DNA of 9,190 nucleotides from Minisyncoccota bacterium (GCA_021734725.1 JAIPIM010000159.1:1-9190), one strand, 5' to 3'. Positions 1 through 6,005 are shown, numbered from the stretch's first letter. Translations and numbers: made by a program. The notes: generated by a model from the sequence alone, not told the origin.

Positions 1-1
1 A

Positions 2-364
2 TACGTCAGCAGTGGGCAGGGCGTATTGCTGGACATTGACGTGCAGGGGGCACGGCAGATCCGCTCCCGAATTATTGATACGTCCCTCGGATACGCCACC
101 GAATTTGTGTTCATAGGCCCCCCATCGTATAGTGAAATGGAGCGACGGTTACGCAGCCGCGGCACCGACCGTGAAGACGTGATCGAGCGACGGCTGAAAA
201 ATGCCTATAACGAACTCGATGCCTGGAATGAATACGACTTTCTGGTCATTAACGAGGACGTCCAGACAGCGGCGGAACAGCTTCAAGCGATACTGAAGGC
301 CACTACGTGCACGACCAGCCGTATTCTGGGAAACCCGTGGCCGGACCTTGAGAGGGCATTATGA
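2..364 (+). CDS. gmk: Guanylate kinase, C-terminal part (5' end outside window)
   Basis: Guanylate kinase phosphorylates GMP to GDP with ATP in the cytoplasm, feeding GTP and dGTP synthesis. The reading frame is open from base 2, so the gene enters from the left and lacks its N-terminus, including the P-loop. A TTG at 26 lies inside the conserved core and is not the start. About 120 residues are visible. They contain VLLDIDVQGARQIR, matching the family core VFLEIDWQGAQQIR, then the PPS-x-x-EMERRL helix, and the arginine-rich lid around RSRGTDREDVIERRL. The YDFLVIN segment near the C-terminus is also typical. The stop TGA (362-364) overlaps the coaBC start (ATGA), implying translational coupling. 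rpoZ, which often sits between these two genes in other bacteria, is absent here. Identification is by recalled family sequence and is firm. Confidence 0.95.
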   Translation, partial: YVSSGQGVLLDIDVQGARQIRSRIIDTSLGYATEFVFIGPPSYSEMERRLRSRGTDREDVIERRLKNAYNELDAWNEYDFLVINEDVQTAAEQLQAILKATTCTTSRILGNPWPDLERAL

Positions 365-1575
365 CAGCACGGACAAGCCATCGCGGGACAGTCGTTCTCG
401 GCGTCTCCAGCTCCATCGCGGCCTACAAAGCGGCGGACTTGACCAGTAAACTGGTGCAGTCAGGCGTGGACGTTCATGTTGTCATGACACAGAACGCAAC
501 GAACCTGGTGCGGCCGCAAACGTTTCGAACTCTGTCGCAACATCCTGTAATCACCGACCTGTGGAGTGTACCGGACTGGCGGCCGGAACATATCGCGCTG
601 GCAGAGCTGGCGCAGGTATTGGTGATTGCACCCGCAACCGCGAACGTTCTGGCAAAACTGGCAAATGGCATTGCGGATGATGCGCTCACAACCTTTGCGC
701 TGGCGCATGAGGGTCCCCTAATTGTCGCACCGGCCATGAACCCGCGTATGTGGCGTAACCCGGCGGTTCGGGAAAACTGCCGGCGTCTCCAGGGACGCGG
801 AGTGACAATCGTTGCACCCGAAAGCGGACGCGTGGCGTGCGGTACCGATACGGAACCCGGCCGATTGGCGGACGTATCCCGCATCGTGAGCACTACGCTC
901 GCCCACCTGGCGGGATTATCGTTGCGCCGTGACAGCACGGACCGCCAGAAGATTCTGGTCACAGCCGGACCTACCAGAGAGGTGATCGACCCGGTCCGAT
1001 TCATTTCCAATAAGAGCAGTGGGAAAATGGGATATGCCTGCGCTGAAATGGCCCTGGCGGCAGGACACGATGTAACCCTCATTTCCGGTCCAGCCGCCAC
1101 CGCGCCCCCGCCGGGATGCCGCTTTATCGCGATCGAGTCTGCCGCCGATATGGCCGTCACGGTACGTCGTGAGTTCCCGGACTGTAACCTCCTGATCATG
1201 TGCGCGGCCGTTGGAGATTACCGTCCCGCAACACCGGCACAACAGAAGATCAAAAAAACGAAGGGGAAGCTGACACTGACGCTTGAGCGTACGGAAGATA
1301 TTCTGGCCATTGTGGCGAGCCTCAGGAAACCCACGCAGAAAGTGGTGGGATTTGCGGCGGAGACAGTGAACGTGGACGCCAACGCGGTTGAAAAACTGCA
1401 CGCTAAAAAACTGGACATGATCGTGGCGAACGACGTAAGCCGACAGGATGCAGGTTTTGGCACGGATGAAAATGTTGTGACGCTTTACTTGCCGGACGGC
1501 ACGAAGCATTCGCTCCCGCGAATGTTGAAAATCGATGTGGCAGCCGAGATTCTGCGGCATACCCTTCCTCTCTAG
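361..1575 (+). CDS. coaBC: Bifunctional phosphopantothenoylcysteine decarboxylase / phosphopantothenate-cysteine ligase
   Basis: This cytoplasmic flavoprotein performs two consecutive steps of coenzyme A synthesis: ligation of cysteine to 4'-phosphopantothenate (CoaB) and decarboxylation to 4'-phosphopantetheine (CoaC). The 404 residues match the usual length of about 400. The CoaC domain (about 8-185) begins with the FMN-binding GVSSSIAAYK. It has the catalytic histidine in EHIAL (H77), PAMN at 124-127, and the active-site cysteine in GRVACG (C160). The CoaB domain (about 196-402) shows TAGPTREVIDPVRFISN-x-SSGKMG (201-224), the lysine-rich KIKK at 296-299, FAAET at 331-335 and ANDVS at 356-360. 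All key residues known from the E. coli enzyme are present, so it should be active in both steps. The ATG lies in the ATGA overlap with gmk and has no independent strong ribosome site, which fits coupled translation. No T-run terminator follows; the next structure is the inverted repeat at 1609-1797. Confidence 0.96.
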   Translation: MTARTSHRGTVVLGVSSSIAAYKAADLTSKLVQSGVDVHVVMTQNATNLVRPQTFRTLSQHPVITDLWSVPDWRPEHIALAELAQVLVIAPATANVLAKLANGIADDALTTFALAHEGPLIVAPAMNPRMWRNPAVRENCRRLQGRGVTIVAPESGRVACGTDTEPGRLADVSRIVSTTLAHLAGLSLRRDSTDRQKILVTAGPTREVIDPVRFISNKSSGKMGYACAEMALAAGHDVTLISGPAATAPPPGCRFIAIESAADMAVTVRREFPDCNLLIMCAAVGDYRPATPAQQKIKKTKGKLTLTLERTEDILAIVASLRKPTQKVVGFAAETVNVDANAVEKLHAKKLDMIVANDVSRQDAGFGTDENVVTLYLPDGTKHSLPRMLKIDVAAEILRHTLPL

Positions 1576-1608
1576 AAAGCGCCATCCGAAATCAGCAAAC
1601 CCGAAGAC

Positions 1609-1797
1609 CCGCTCGCTGAAGACTCGCTCCAGCTGCCGCGTAAACGCGGGACTCAGACCGGTCCGGTAAAATGTCCTTGGGCAAGCGTGCCGCATGGGAC
1701 AGGCATAGAACACGCCAATACACTATTGGATTCGAACGCCAGTTTTGCCTGAGTTCCGCCTTTCAGGCGGCAGCCGGAGCGAGTCTTCAGCGAGCGG
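1609..1797. repeat. REPIN-like inverted pair of about 48-bp repeats with internal hairpins
   Basis: The left unit (1609-1656) and the inverted right unit (1797 down to 1749) share a 27-bp outer block with one mismatch (1609-1635 against 1771-1797). A small hairpin follows in each, then GACTCAG or AACTCAG. The left hairpin is CCGCG-TAAA-CGCGG (1636-1649). The right one, read on the minus strand, is CCGCCT-GAA-AGGCGG (1770-1756). The stems differ in sequence but both pair perfectly. The 92 bp between the units includes another perfect hairpin, CCAATA-CAC-TATTGG (1715-1729). Two inverted copies of a short palindromic unit are the architecture of REP doublets (REPINs). No transposase is nearby. 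The name is by architecture only; genome-wide copy number is unknown. Confidence 0.6.
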
Positions 1798-1961
1798 AGT
1801 GCGGCTATCGCTCCCGTCGACATCTATGGGTAACGGGCAGCTCTAACCATTGATTGTAAGACCCGCTATTAAGGGTTTCTCCTGAACAAAAACAGGGAAT
1901 GCCTGATACCTTTCATACGTTATTACCACGATAGTGGGTAGGAAAAACGACGGGATTTGCC

Positions 1962-1990
1962 TTGCATATTTTATTGAGTCATAGTATAAG
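1962..1990 (+). promoter_or_regulatory. Weak sigma70-type promoter candidate for the DUF11 lipoprotein gene
   Basis: TTGCAT (1962-1967) and TATAAG (1985-1990) are separated by exactly 17 bp, within the AT-rich part of the interval. The -10 matches TATAAT at five of six positions, but the -35 matches TTGACA at only three. Transcription from here would give a leader of about 270 nt before the lipoprotein start. The candidate is weak and based on sequence alone. Confidence 0.3.
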
Positions 1991-2100
1991 TGAACTAAAG
2001 GGTGAAGGAGTATATCGATCCCTTTCTTTCCGTGTGCAGTGGATAAGTACGGGAGACGGGTAATAGTAATCGATTCGATCAAGAAAGCGGCGGAGGTTTG

Positions 2101-2133
2101 ATGGTCGACAGTGTACATCCGACGGAAGAGTGA
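2101..2133 (+). CDS. Possible 10-residue leader ORF
   Basis: The ORF reads MVDSVHPTEE and ends at TGA. GGAGG (2092-2096) lies four bases before the ATG, which is short but usable spacing. The peptide has no run of regulatory codons and no known homologue that I recognise. It is followed by a second mini-ORF at 2161 and lies about 170 bp before the lipoprotein start. It may be chance in purine-rich leader DNA. Confidence 0.15.
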   Translation: MVDSVHPTEE

Positions 2134-2149
2134 TCACACGAGTAACGGG

Positions 2150-2175
2150 AAGGAGGTGGAATGAGGCTTTACTAG
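2150..2175 (+). promoter_or_regulatory. Near-perfect Shine-Dalgarno with a 4-codon mini-ORF
   Basis: AAGGAGGTG (2150-2158) is complementary to the common 16S rRNA 3' end over its full length, stronger than the ribosome site of any gene in this window. It is followed after two bases by ATG-AGG-CTT-TAC-TAG (MRLY, 2161-2175). A site this strong serving no gene suggests a ribosome-loading or leader role for the downstream lipoprotein mRNA, or a relic of a lost gene. This is inference; no terminator or anti-terminator pair is evident nearby. Confidence 0.25.
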
Positions 2176-2253
2176 GACGCGCGATGGCCGGGTTCCGGCA
2201 AAGGGCGTGAGGGAGCATGACGGGAAGACGAAATAAGCAAGTAGGAATTGGAG

Positions 2254-2260
2254 AAAGGAG
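2254..2260 (+). promoter_or_regulatory. Ribosome binding site fixing the DUF11 lipoprotein start
   Basis: AAAGGAG lies 8 bases before ATG 2269. The longer in-frame alternative, TTG at 2248, would place this ribosome site inside the coding sequence, so 2269 is preferred. The surrounding GAAAGGAGACA (2253-2263) recurs identically before the DUF4197 gene (4126-4136). Confidence 0.8.
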
Positions 2261-2268
2261 ACATCAGG

Positions 2269-3825
2269 ATGAAGTACAAAGATGGTATTCGAAGGACAAT
2301 GATGGCAGCTACCTTGCTGGTGGCTGCGATAGCCGCGCTGTCTGGATGCGTATGTATGGAACCACAAGCACCGGCGGCGCCGAAACCACAACCGGTTACA
2401 AGGGGAACATGCCCCGAAGTGACTGTGTCCGGCGGTTCCGTGATGACTACGCAGCTTTTCCCCACCGGGAACAGCAAATCCAGCGTTATTATGATTGAGT
2501 CCAAAAGTTCTCAGGAAGTTATGGTCAATCAGGAGTTCGATTACACAATTGATGTAACAAACCTGACGGACTGCCAACTCTGTGAAGTGGTTGTTACCGA
2601 GGAGTTCGACAGTGGCTTGACCCTGAAGGCGTCGTCGCCGCAGGCCAGGTACAACAACAACCGGGCCGTATGGACTCTTGACGGCATGGCGCCGCATGAG
2701 ACCAAGACGATAAAAGCCCGTCTGGCCGCTTCCGCGGCGGGTGCTTACGAGCACTGCATTGTGGTGGACTATGAACCGTGCATGTGCCAGACCGTGGTTG
2801 TGATTGCTCCGGAACTGCAACTGCAGAAAAGTATGCCCGATTCGGTCCTTCTCTGCGATAACATTCCAGTCACGCTCAAGGTCAGCAATACCGGGACCGG
2901 CACGGTTCGTAATGTAATGGTTACCGACAACCTGCCGAGCGGCCTGACTGCGCTTGACGGCAGACAAAAAGTTACATTCAATGTTCCGTCGTTGACGGCG
3001 GACCAGACCGAAACGCTCTCCTTTACCGCGAAAGCGTCGAGGACGGGTGACTACACCAATACGGCCACCGCCGAGAGCGAAGGGGGCCTGAGTGCCGATG
3101 CGACGGCTACCACATCGGTCCATCAACCCGTTCTGGCCATCTCCAAGACGGCCACGGAACGGCAGTTCGTCGGCCGTAACATCAGTTATGACATCACGGT
3201 TAAGAACACGGGTGACGCAACGGCTGACAACCTGATGGTGACCGATCCGCTGCCGCAAGGCACGGAATTTGTCAGCGCCAGTAACGGCGGTCGGTTGAGC
3301 GGCGGCAAAGTCGTCTGGAATGTCGGCAGCTTGGCCGCTGGTAAACAGGCCAGCATGAGTGCGACGGTGAAAGGAACGATGAAGGGAACCGTTCGCAATA
3401 CGGCAAGTGCGTCAGCGGTATGCGCGGACGCTGTCTCGGATGCTGCCTCCACAACGGTTGTCGGGATTCCCGCGATCCTTCTTGAAGTGATCGACATCGA
3501 GGACCCGATCGAAGTGGGCAACGTCGAGACGTACGTCATTACGGTAACCAACCAGGGCAGTGAAGTGGACAAGGATATTGCGATCACCTGTACACTGCCG
3601 CCTCACCAGAGCTACGTGTCCTCCAGTGGCGTTACCACCGGTACCGCCGCCGGCCAAAAGGTCACGTTCGCGCCTCTTGCCGAATTGGAACCTGGCGAGA
3701 GGGCAGTATGGCGCGTGAGAGCGAAAGCCGAGAAAGCTGGGACCATTCGTTTCACGGTAGAAATGACCAGCGATTTCCTCGAACCGCCACCGGTGATGGA
3801 AACAGAAGCCACAAACCAGTACTAG
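2269..3825 (+). CDS. OmcB-like lipoprotein with four DUF11 repeats
   Basis: The 518-residue protein starts with a charged N-region, a hydrophobic core (about 11-25) and the lipobox LSGC with Cys27, so it is a predicted lipoprotein. A proline/alanine-rich linker (31-43) follows. Four Ig-like DUF11 repeats then cover roughly 71-180, 181-285, 286-398 and 399-514. Each shows the pattern V-x-NTG...V-x-V-x-D-x-LP-x-G...L-x-x-G-x-x; clear examples are VSNTGTGTVRNVMVTDNLPSG (205-225) and VKNTGDATADNLMVTDPLPQG (311-331). The family includes the chlamydial cysteine-rich envelope protein OmcB. Eleven cysteines are present, at 27, 29, 48, 102, 105, 163, 171, 173, 196, 385 and 441, concentrated in the first half. 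Repeat 3 has one and repeat 4 one. A structural envelope role, possibly with disulfide links, is inferred. It is followed by a strong terminator and is probably monocistronic. Confidence 0.85.
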   Translation: MKYKDGIRRTMMAATLLVAAIAALSGCVCMEPQAPAAPKPQPVTRGTCPEVTVSGGSVMTTQLFPTGNSKSSVIMIESKSSQEVMVNQEFDYTIDVTNLTDCQLCEVVVTEEFDSGLTLKASSPQARYNNNRAVWTLDGMAPHETKTIKARLAASAAGAYEHCIVVDYEPCMCQTVVVIAPELQLQKSMPDSVLLCDNIPVTLKVSNTGTGTVRNVMVTDNLPSGLTALDGRQKVTFNVPSLTADQTETLSFTAKASRTGDYTNTATAESEGGLSADATATTSVHQPVLAISKTATERQFVGRNISYDITVKNTGDATADNLMVTDPLPQGTEFVSASNGGRLSGGKVVWNVGSLAAGKQASMSATVKGTMKGTVRNTASASAVCADAVSDAASTTVVGIPAILLEVIDIEDPIEVGNVETYVITVTNQGSEVDKDIAITCTLPPHQSYVSSSGVTTGTAAGQKVTFAPLAELEPGERAVWRVRAKAEKAGTIRFTVEMTSDFLEPPPVMETEATNQY

Positions 3826-3891
3826 AGGTTGTACTGTGGCCTTGGAAGGCACAAACCAACCGAGTACGCAGTTAACCAAGGTACATGAATC

Positions 3892-3929
3892 GGCGCCGCG
3901 GCCGCACAAACGGCCGCGGTGCCTTTTTT
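3892..3929 (+). terminator. Strong intrinsic terminator of the DUF11 lipoprotein gene
   Basis: A 13-bp stem (3892-3904 with 3911-3923) is entirely paired, counting one G-U pair. It is very GC-rich, has a six-base loop CACAAA, and is followed by six T (3924-3929). It lies 66 bp after the lipoprotein stop. This is a textbook Rho-independent terminator on the plus strand. Confidence 0.93.
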
Positions 3930-4011
3930 CGTTGGTTGTTGTCAGTTTGGAACGTTTGGAATGAAGTACGCAAAACTACGAATATGGTGGTCAAGATGTC
4001 GTATTTCGAAA

Positions 4012-4083
4012 TTCTTGTTCCTAGTTCCTGGTTCTTAGTGCGTGGTTTTGAACTGAGAACGAAGCACCACGAACCACGAACGA
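4012..4083. repeat. Inverted array of degenerate heptamer repeats
   Basis: Five heptamers in a row fill 4012-4046: TTCTTGT, TCCTAGT, TCCTGGT, TCTTAGT and GCGTGGT. After a short spacer, the same kind of heptamer runs on the opposite strand: ACTGAGA, ACGAAGC, ACCACGA, ACCACGA and a partial ACGA (4052-4083). The two halves can fold back on each other, best at CGTGGT (4041-4046) with ACCACG (4066-4071 or 4073-4078). A period of seven argues against coding. It lies in the space between a terminator and the next gene's leader. Function unknown. Confidence 0.7.
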
Positions 4084-4116
4084 CTCGCGCGAAGGCTATT
4101 TCGCAAGAGTCTTTTT
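4082..4116 (+). terminator. Terminator-like hairpin just before the DUF4197 gene
   Basis: GACTC-GC-GCGAA (4082-4093) pairs with TTCGC-AA-GAGTC (4100-4111), broken by two central mismatches. The loop is GGCTAT and five T follow. It ends 24 bases before the DUF4197 start and 153 bases after the first terminator. It could be a backup terminator or an attenuator in the leader of the next gene. The internal loop makes it weaker than 3892-3929. Confidence 0.45.
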
Positions 4117-4125
4117 GACGTCAAA
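4114..4125. promoter_or_regulatory. 12-bp perfect palindrome upstream of the DUF4197 gene
   Basis: TTTGACGTCAAA is perfectly self-complementary. It overlaps the T-run of the preceding hairpin and abuts the ribosome site AAAGGAG (4127-4133). A dimeric regulator could bind here, but no regulator is identifiable. It may be coincidental. Confidence 0.25.
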
Positions 4126-4140
4126 GAAAGGAGACACCCT

Positions 4141-4917
4141 ATGCACTGTTTTTCGCGGATCATGCATACTGTCACTCGCAGGCCGAAAACAACTGCGTGC
4201 AGAAGCTTGGGACTGATTATACTCGTGTGTACACTGCTTGCGGCGGGGTGCGAAACACTTCAGACAGGCGGGCTTTCGCACGTGCTTGGTACCGCGGCGG
4301 GTAACCAAGGGGGCCTGTCCACCTCAACAATCGTTGCCGGGCTTAAGGAAGCCCTGCGTGTGGGGACCCGGAAGACGGTTGAGCAGACATCGCGGGACGG
4401 CGGGTACAGCAACAGCCCAACCATTCGCATCCCGGTCCCGGACCGTCTTGAGACAATGGCCTCCGCGCTGCGTAAGGTCGGCCTGGGCGGACAGGTCGAT
4501 GCATTTGAAGCAAAGATGAATAAGGCCGCGGAGCGCGCCGCGGAGGAAGCCGCACCAGTCTTTATCGATGCCATTCAGGATATGACTTTTGCGGACGCCC
4601 GCGATATTCTACAGGGGGATGACACGGCGGCCACCGAATATTTCCGCAATAAAACGCATACTGAACTGACCCGGCGGTATGCCCCCATCGTCAGGCAGCG
4701 TATGGAGCAGCTCGGCGTAGTCCGAGTCTTTGAGGATCTCCAGAATCGCTACAACCAATTGCCGTTAGTCTCGGATGTCAATTACCGCATTGAGGACTAC
4801 GTCGTAGCCGAAGCGCTGGACGGCCTCTTCACCGTCTTGGCGGGTGAGGAACAGAAAATAAGAGAAAACCCGGCGGCACGCACCACGGAGCTTCTGCGAC
4901 GTGTGTTTGGTGAGTAG
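4141..4917 (+). CDS. DUF4197 family lipoprotein
   Basis: A 258-residue protein of the DUF4197 family, whose function is not established. The N-terminus has basic residues, a hydrophobic segment (about 23-35) and the lipobox LAAGC with Cys37, predicting a lipid-anchored envelope protein. The DUF4197 domain spans about 60-257. Characteristic segments are GLKEALRVGT (67-76), the helix ending in MTFADARDIL (148-157), ALDGLF (225-230) and NPAARTT (243-249) before the C-terminal LLRRVFG. The start is set by AAAGGAG seven bases upstream. An internal Met8 would shorten a somewhat long signal N-region but has no ribosome site. It is preceded by the hairpin and palindrome at 4082-4125 and converges with ilvN about 340 bp downstream. 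Family assignment is good; role unknown. Confidence 0.85.
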   Translation: MHCFSRIMHTVTRRPKTTACRSLGLIILVCTLLAAGCETLQTGGLSHVLGTAAGNQGGLSTSTIVAGLKEALRVGTRKTVEQTSRDGGYSNSPTIRIPVPDRLETMASALRKVGLGGQVDAFEAKMNKAAERAAEEAAPVFIDAIQDMTFADARDILQGDDTAATEYFRNKTHTELTRRYAPIVRQRMEQLGVVRVFEDLQNRYNQLPLVSDVNYRIEDYVVAEALDGLFTVLAGEEQKIRENPAARTTELLRRVFGE

Positions 4918-5036
4918 TCAAGAACGGTGGCGAGGCGTCAAACGGATTACGCGCCGGATTTTCCAAACGCGTCCAGCGTTCCCTGAACATCATAACAAAC
5001 GTTGTTACCCTTGTCGCAAAGCGGGGTCGTTTAAGA

Positions 5037-5088
5037 GTATCCGAGTAAGGGTATCCGAGTAAGGGTGGCGATTACGGGTTCGAGTAAG
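5037..5088. repeat. Short tandem repeat, 14-bp unit
   Basis: GTATCCGAGTAAGG occurs twice without a break (5037-5050, 5051-5064). Degenerate continuations follow: GTGGCGATTACGGG (5065-5078) and TTCGAGTAAG (5079-5088). The array is enclosed by an 8-bp inverted repeat (5011-5018 / 5091-5098). The unit is not a multiple of three and lies outside genes. Confidence 0.75.
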
Positions 5089-5225
5089 TGTGCGACAAAG
5101 TATGGCGAGTACGTGCTTAAACCGAACGTGCAACACACTTCATCGACCCACTTCGTCCCCACACCTGCTCAAGCAAGGTCTTGAGGCGGAAAATGGTTGC
5201 GGTACCGCGACATGTTGATTGTGAA

Positions 5226-5241
5226 TAATGAAGTCTCATTA
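5226..5241 (-). terminator. Small hairpin after ilvN, doubtful terminator
   Basis: TAATGA-(4 nt)-TCATTA is a perfect 6-bp stem starting 18 bases past the ilvN stop on the minus strand. It is AT-rich and lacks a following T-run, so it may only stabilise the mRNA 3' end. Confidence 0.2.
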
Positions 5242-5258
5242 CCGTGGACCGAGCGCGG

Positions 5259-5783
5259 CTAATCCGTCTGCCGGTATGACGGGGTTATGTCCAGGGCTTC
5301 CGTGGGTTGCGGAGCACGTGCCAGGGCCACCTTTCCGGTACGCCCCAACTCGATGATGCCGAACTTATCCATAAGCTCGATGAACGCGTCGATTTTCTCC
5401 GATTCCCCAGTCAACTCCATGATTAACGCTTCGTGATGAACGTGCACGATGTCGGCCTTGAAAATGGCGGCGATTTGCATGACTTCATTACGTGACTTGC
5501 CGCTCGCCTTGACCTTAATCAGCATCAACTCGCGAGACACGAAGCCGCTGCCGGTCAGGTCGGTCACTTTCACGACGTCAACCAGTTTATGCAGTTGTTT
5601 ATCGATCTGCTCCAGAACCTCGTCGTCCCCCGTCGTCACAATGGTCATCTTGGACATTGAAGGATCGTCTGTCGGTCCTACCGTCAAACTGTCGATATTG
5701 AACCCGCGTCCGCTGAAAAGACCGGCGATACGCGCGAGCACTCCGAACTTATTCTCGACCAGCACTGAAATGGTATGTCGCAT
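5259..5783 (-). CDS. ilvN: Acetolactate synthase small (regulatory) subunit
   Basis: This subunit activates the catalytic acetolactate synthase subunit and confers valine feedback inhibition on the first common step of branched-chain amino acid synthesis. The chosen start gives 174 residues, slightly longer than the usual 160-170. The N-terminal ACT domain (2-75) reads ISVLVENKFGVLARIAGLFS, then RGFNIDSLTVGPTDDPSMSKMTI and KQLHKLVDVVKV. Asn11 and Gly14, linked to valine sensitivity in the E. coli protein, are conserved. The C-terminal domain covers about 82-155. ATG at 5783 is preferred because family members begin M-R-x-x-I-S-V-L and GAGAGGGA precedes it; a GTG 48 bases upstream lacks support. 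No ilvB is in the window and nothing follows on this strand before the convergent gene, so it appears monocistronic, unlike the common ilvBN layout. IlvN and IlvH are not separable here. Confidence 0.95.
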   Translation of the reverse strand: MRHTISVLVENKFGVLARIAGLFSGRGFNIDSLTVGPTDDPSMSKMTIVTTGDDEVLEQIDKQLHKLVDVVKVTDLTGSGFVSRELMLIKVKASGKSRNEVMQIAAIFKADIVHVHHEALIMELTGESEKIDAFIELMDKFGIIELGRTGKVALARAPQPTEALDITPSYRQTD

Positions 5784-5882
5784 CTGTCTATCCCTCTCGT
5801 TTGAATCTTTCCACAAGGTCCGATTCGACACACTGAAACGTGTTCATGGAATGGTAATATCCTAACCATTTTCTCTCCAACA

Positions 5883-5910
5883 AGTATAAACGCACCATGC
5901 TCGGAGTCAA
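5883..5910 (-). promoter_or_regulatory. Sigma70-type promoter for ilvN
   Basis: Read on the minus strand, TTGACT (5910-5905) and TATACT (5888-5883) are separated by 16 bp. Each matches its consensus hexamer at five of six positions. The start of transcription would be near 5876, giving a leader of about 90 nt before the ilvN ATG. That leader contains a small hairpin, AATGGT / ACCATT (5850-5870). This is the best promoter in the window. It lies in the 232-bp divergent spacer shared with valS. Confidence 0.6.
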
Positions 5911-5997
5911 CCGCATATGCTTCCCGCCGCTGTGGATTTCACGACAAACACAGTTACATTGCGTACTTTTCGCATAAGGTCTAAGGTCACTCAACTC

Positions 5998-6005
5998 AAA
6001 GGGAG
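5998..6005 (+). promoter_or_regulatory. Ribosome binding site supporting the valS start
   Basis: AAAGGGAG lies 10 bases before ATG 6016. The upstream in-frame ATG at 5917 has no ribosome site, and its 33 extra residues do not resemble the family. Its codon also sits directly beside the ilvN -35 region. The start at 6016 is therefore preferred. Confidence 0.65.

Larger units (their letters stand above)
1576..2268. other. Long non-coding interval between coaBC and the DUF11 lipoprotein gene
   Basis: About 690 bp with no ORF resembling a known protein on either strand. The left third (1609-1797) is an inverted pair of repeats, listed separately. The centre (about 1860-2000) is distinctly more AT-rich than its surroundings and contains a weak promoter candidate. 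The right third is purine-rich on the plus strand, with several Shine-Dalgarno-like stretches and two very short ORFs. It probably holds the promoter and a long leader of the lipoprotein gene, but I cannot assign a structured RNA family. Confidence 0.6.
4918..5258. other. Non-coding interval between two convergent genes
   Basis: No gene-like ORF is seen in these 341 bp. It holds a tandem repeat (5037-5088, listed separately) bracketed by TTGTCGCA (5011-5018) and its reverse complement TGCGACAA (5091-5098). Small hairpins occur at TAACAA-ACG-TTGTTA (4993-5007), CTCAAG-CAAGGT-CTTGAG (5168-5185) and TAATGA-AGTC-TCATTA (5226-5241), and there is a palindrome GCGGTACCGC (5199-5208). None has a T-run, so no confident terminator for either convergent gene is identified. 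Confidence 0.6.

Noticed and set aside
1725..1745. tRNA T-arm-like sequence (minus strand GTTCGAATCC)
   Set aside because: The flanking bases do not form a five-pair T stem and no acceptor, D or anticodon arm can be built around it.
1671..1853. 60-codon frame within the inverted-repeat region
   Set aside because: It runs through the repeat arm, has no good ribosome site and resembles no protein; it is a by-product of the repeat sequence.
2134..3258. 374-codon open frame on the minus strand opposite the DUF11 gene
   Set aside because: It is antisense to a well-supported repeat protein, has arginine/histidine-rich composition typical of shadow frames, and no known domain.
3885..4118. 77-codon frame after the DUF11 gene
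   Set aside because: It reads through the intrinsic terminator, the heptamer array and the second hairpin, which explains its low-complexity C-terminus.
5684..5869. ilvN attenuation leader peptide beginning MVRILPF on the minus strand
   Set aside because: It lacks a run of Val, Leu or Ile codons, has no following terminator and continues into ilvN in another frame, so classical attenuation is not supported.
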